NCBI GenBank assembly: GCA_030425615.1
Contig: JAUIAI010000101.1
Location: 1-7,677, forward strand
Length of the DNA stretch: 7,677 nt
Direction: 5' to 3'
From: Gammaproteobacteria bacterium
Lineage (GTDB): Bacteria > Pseudomonadota > Gammaproteobacteria > Burkholderiales > Burkholderiaceae_E
Position numbers and translations under genes: made by a program. This document shows positions 5,682 to 7,677 of this stretch, in pieces; within the stretch, counting starts at the first letter, position 1, and each line of letters starts with the position of its first letter. The notes beneath the pieces were generated by a model. The model was not told the DNA's origin and did no database searches. It worked only from the letters and a program-made list of their open reading frames with translations.

Positions 5682-6869
5682 TCAGGCAGCCAGCGCGCGC
5701 TCGTCGCGCAGGAACCGGATCATGAGTTCGACCACGGCGGCGGGCTGTTCCTGCTGCACCCAGTGGCCCGCTCCGGGCACGAGATTCACACCGCGCCAGT
5801 CGCGCGTCAGCGGACCGGTGAGGCGCTCCAGATCACCGGGCTTCTGAAAGGTGCCCCAGTCGGCCTCGCCCGCCACGAACATCGCCGGGACGTCGATCGT
5901 TCGTCCGGCGAACAGTTGTGCCTCGGCGACGAACTGGCTGCCGGTCTGGCAACGGTACCACTGCAACCCGCCCTGGAAACCGGTGCGCGCGTACTCGTCC
6001 ACGTAGACGTCCATCGCGGATTCCGACAGCCAGGCGTTGGCATCGATCGCCGCGGCGGACGGGAGTTCGTCGACCACCGTCTGCGCCATGTTCCTGTCGA
6101 GATCCATGATGTAGTACGTGGGCATCTCGGCCAGCGACTCCGCCGTCCAGCCCTCGAGCCGACGAGGCTCGTTCCGGGTCCAGTCCGCGCTCTTGACGTG
6201 AAAGTACGCACGCAGGAAGTTCCTCAGCCCCTGCGGGCAATGCCGCATGTCGTCGTTCGCCGCCCGGGTGCTGTAGTACCACTGGTAGTGCTTGCGCGGC
6301 CGTGGCAGCGCGGCCAGCGCCGCATGGATGTCGGCGGCTTTCTCGGCGAGCGGCCGCGCGGCCGCATCGCCGACACCCGCAGCTGCGGCACCCGGCACCG
6401 GCGGCGGTCCCGCGAAGGGCGCGCTCATCAGTGCCACGCGGCGGAAGACATCCGGCCGCGCGATGGCGCACCAGCCGGCGACCGTTGAGCCGAAGTCGTG
6501 ACCGAACACCGCCGCCACTTCGCGGCGACCCAGCGCCCACACCAGACCGAGTGCATCGCGAACCAGGTTGAGCATGCGGAAGGGACGAAGGTCGCCGTCG
6601 AAGTCCGCCGTCCAGCCGGTGGTGCGCCCGTACCCGCGCTGATCCGGCGCGACCACGTGATACCCGGCCCCGGCCAGCGCGGGCAAGACGGCCCGCCAGC
6701 TGTACGCGAGTTCGGGAAACCCATGTAACAGCAGCACGAGCGGGCGGTCGGCCTCTTCCCAGCCGGCCTCGAGCACGTGCATGGTCAGCCCGTTGCCGTT
6801 GTCGATCATGCGGGCGCGAACCCCCGCGGGCAGCACGGCCTGGGGAAGCGCCTCCAAGGCATGGTTCAT
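5682..6869 (-). CDS. alpha/beta hydrolase, epoxide hydrolase-like
   Basis: A 395-residue alpha/beta-hydrolase. HGFPE (49-53) supplies the oxyanion-hole turn. DQRGYGRT (76-83) is the usual epoxide-hydrolase loop. FGHDFGST (122-129) is the nucleophile elbow with Asp125 rather than Ser, the mark of epoxide hydrolases and haloalkane/haloacid dehalogenases rather than esterases. Asp337 in GEADWG is the likely acid and His369 in GAGHWVQQEQP the general base. The lid segment TGFQGGLQWYR (296-306) resembles epoxide hydrolases, where the Tyr (here Tyr305) polarises the epoxide ring. It is somewhat longer than typical members because of a large lid (about 150-300). Substrate is unknown. The start ATG 6869-6867 overlaps the upstream deacetylase stop as ATGA, and GGGAG lies about 10 nt before it, so the two are translationally coupled. 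The frame stays open upstream to 7520, but that part is a shadow of the deacetylase. Confidence 0.9.
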   Translation of the reverse strand: MNHALEALPQAVLPAGVRARMIDNGNGLTMHVLEAGWEEADRPLVLLLHGFPELAYSWRAVLPALAGAGYHVVAPDQRGYGRTTGWTADFDGDLRPFRMLNLVRDALGLVWALGRREVAAVFGHDFGSTVAGWCAIARPDVFRRVALMSAPFAGPPPVPGAAAAGVGDAAARPLAEKAADIHAALAALPRPRKHYQWYYSTRAANDDMRHCPQGLRNFLRAYFHVKSADWTRNEPRRLEGWTAESLAEMPTYYIMDLDRNMAQTVVDELPSAAAIDANAWLSESAMDVYVDEYARTGFQGGLQWYRCQTGSQFVAEAQLFAGRTIDVPAMFVAGEADWGTFQKPGDLERLTGPLTRDWRGVNLVPGAGHWVQQEQPAAVVELMIRFLRDERALAA

Positions 6870-7677
6870 CGGTCGTTCACTCCCTTCAGGAACGCGGCGA
6901 GATTCGCCCCGAGACTCGGCGACAGATAACCGCCCTCCTGGACGTACAACGTGGGGTATCCGAGTCTGCAGATCGCCCGTCCCAGCCGCTCGAAACCGGG
7001 GGTTGTCACCTTCATGCCCTGCAGCGGATCCTCTCCAGAGGTGTCGAGGCCCAGAGCCACCACCAGCGCGCCCGGCGCGAACGATTCGATCAGTTCGGCC
7101 GCGCGCGGCAGCACCGACAACAAAGCGTCGTCGGCGCTTCCCCGCGGCAGGGGGATGTTCACGTTGTAGCCTTCGCCGTCGCCGGCGCCGCGCTCGTTGG
7201 CGTGACCATAGCTGAACGGATAGAGCGCGTGCGGATCGCAGTGCACAGAGAGGGTCAGCACGTCCCGGCGGGTCCAGAAGATGTCCTGCGTGCCGTTGCC
7301 ATGGTGTACGTCGACGTCCAGGATCGCGACACGGTCGTGACGGGCCCGCAGCGCCTGCGCCGCGATGGCCGTGTTGTTCAGATAGCAGAACCCGCCCGCC
7401 AGATCCGCGTACGCGTGATGACCGGGCGGACGGCAGAGGGCGTAGGCCTGGCGCCCGCCGTCCAGAAGAACCTGCGCGCCGGCGAGCGCGGTGTTCGCCG
7501 AGGCGCGGGCGGAAGTCCATGTGTGCTCACCGATCGGGCACGCCGTGTCCGCCATGTGCCAGCCGGCCTGGCCGAGGACGCCGGTCGGATAGGTCCCCGG
7601 GTAGCGCACCGGGTGTGCGTTCGGGATGATCTCCGCCGACGCATCGTCGAGTTCGCGCCATCGTTGCCAGCCCGTCT
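6866..7677 (-). CDS. histone deacetylase / acetylpolyamine amidohydrolase family protein, C-terminal part (cut by right edge)
   Basis: The frame enters from the right edge without a start, giving 269 residues of a zinc-dependent deacetylase; relatives are about 340 residues, so roughly 70 N-terminal residues lie outside. Active-site landmarks are intact: RPPGHHA with the catalytic His pair (codons 7415-7420); ILDVDVHHGNGTQD with the zinc-ligand Asp (7310-7312) and His (7304-7306); VALGLDTSGEDP with the third zinc-ligand Asp (7043-7045); and the catalytic Tyr of QEGGY (6926-6928). The stretches AGGFCYLNNTAIAAQ and PFSYGHANERGAGDGEGYN resemble acetylpolyamine amidohydrolases more than classical histone deacetylases. 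It should therefore hydrolyse an N-acetyl (or other N-acyl) amide on a small amine such as an acetylated polyamine, but the substrate is inferred. The GTG at 7609 is internal: the frame upstream to 7677 keeps coding for family-like residues (TGWQRWRELDD). It overlaps the hydrolase gene by 4 bp. Confidence 0.92.
   Translation of the reverse strand, partial: TGWQRWRELDDASAEIIPNAHPVRYPGTYPTGVLGQAGWHMADTACPIGEHTWTSARASANTALAGAQVLLDGGRQAYALCRPPGHHAYADLAGGFCYLNNTAIAAQALRARHDRVAILDVDVHHGNGTQDIFWTRRDVLTLSVHCDPHALYPFSYGHANERGAGDGEGYNVNIPLPRGSADDALLSVLPRAAELIESFAPGALVVALGLDTSGEDPLQGMKVTTPGFERLGRAICRLGYPTLYVQEGGYLSPSLGANLAAFLKGVNDR

Noticed and set aside
6870..7520. Extension of the alpha/beta hydrolase frame to 612 residues (fusion)
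   Set aside because: The added part is Arg/Gly-rich and antisense in composition to no family; it overlaps the deacetylase gene in another frame. The ATGA junction and GGGAG support the start at 6869.
6866..7609. Deacetylase as a complete gene starting at GTG 7609
   Set aside because: The frame remains open to the window edge with family-like residues, and the protein would be too short; the true start is outside.

Overview
The window is a GC-rich bacterial chromosomal segment; nearly every codon of the real genes ends in G or C. The gene families (MurR/RpiR-type regulator, class III aminotransferase, pirin, FAD-dependent D-2-hydroxyacid dehydrogenase, acetylpolyamine amidohydrolase-like deacetylase) and the tight operon packing suggest a free-living proteobacterium. 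A gamma- or betaproteobacterium is my best guess, but nothing here fixes the taxon. I see no tRNA, rRNA, CRISPR array, insertion sequence or phage gene. The long open frames antisense to the genes are by-products of the base composition.

Layout. (1) 1-656, minus strand: N-terminal part of an MFS transporter, cut by the left edge. (2) 657-830: a leader/intergenic stretch holding a possible -10 element and a GC-rich hairpin. (3) 831-1754, minus: an RpiR-family (HTH plus SIS) regulator. (4) 1755-1835: a compact divergent control region with a perfect 16-bp palindrome, a second degenerate copy 31 bp away, and a sigma70-like promoter pointing right. (5) Plus-strand run: class III aminotransferase (1836-3206), pirin (start 3286 or 3244, to 4173), FAD-linked D-2-hydroxyacid dehydrogenase (4214-5653). 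A perfect 9-bp-stem hairpin lies between the last two. (6) 5654-5677: four perfect copies of CGCCGG in the 28-bp gap between convergent genes. (7) Minus-strand pair reading in from the right edge: an HDAC/acetylpolyamine amidohydrolase-family deacetylase (C-terminal part, 6866-7677) overlapping by ATGA an epoxide-hydrolase-like alpha/beta hydrolase (5682-6869).

How the genes may work together (inference). The regulator sits back-to-back with the aminotransferase operon and the palindromes lie in the shared control region, so it probably controls the aminotransferase-pirin-dehydrogenase run and perhaps itself. The enzyme set is a transaminase, a D-2-hydroxyacid oxidoreductase, an amide-cleaving deacetylase, an alpha/beta hydrolase and a transporter. 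It reads like a small catabolic island for an N-acylated amine or amino acid: deacylation, transamination, oxidation. The substrate cannot be named from sequence alone. The most testable new element is the paired TGAAACA-type operator embedded in the promoter.
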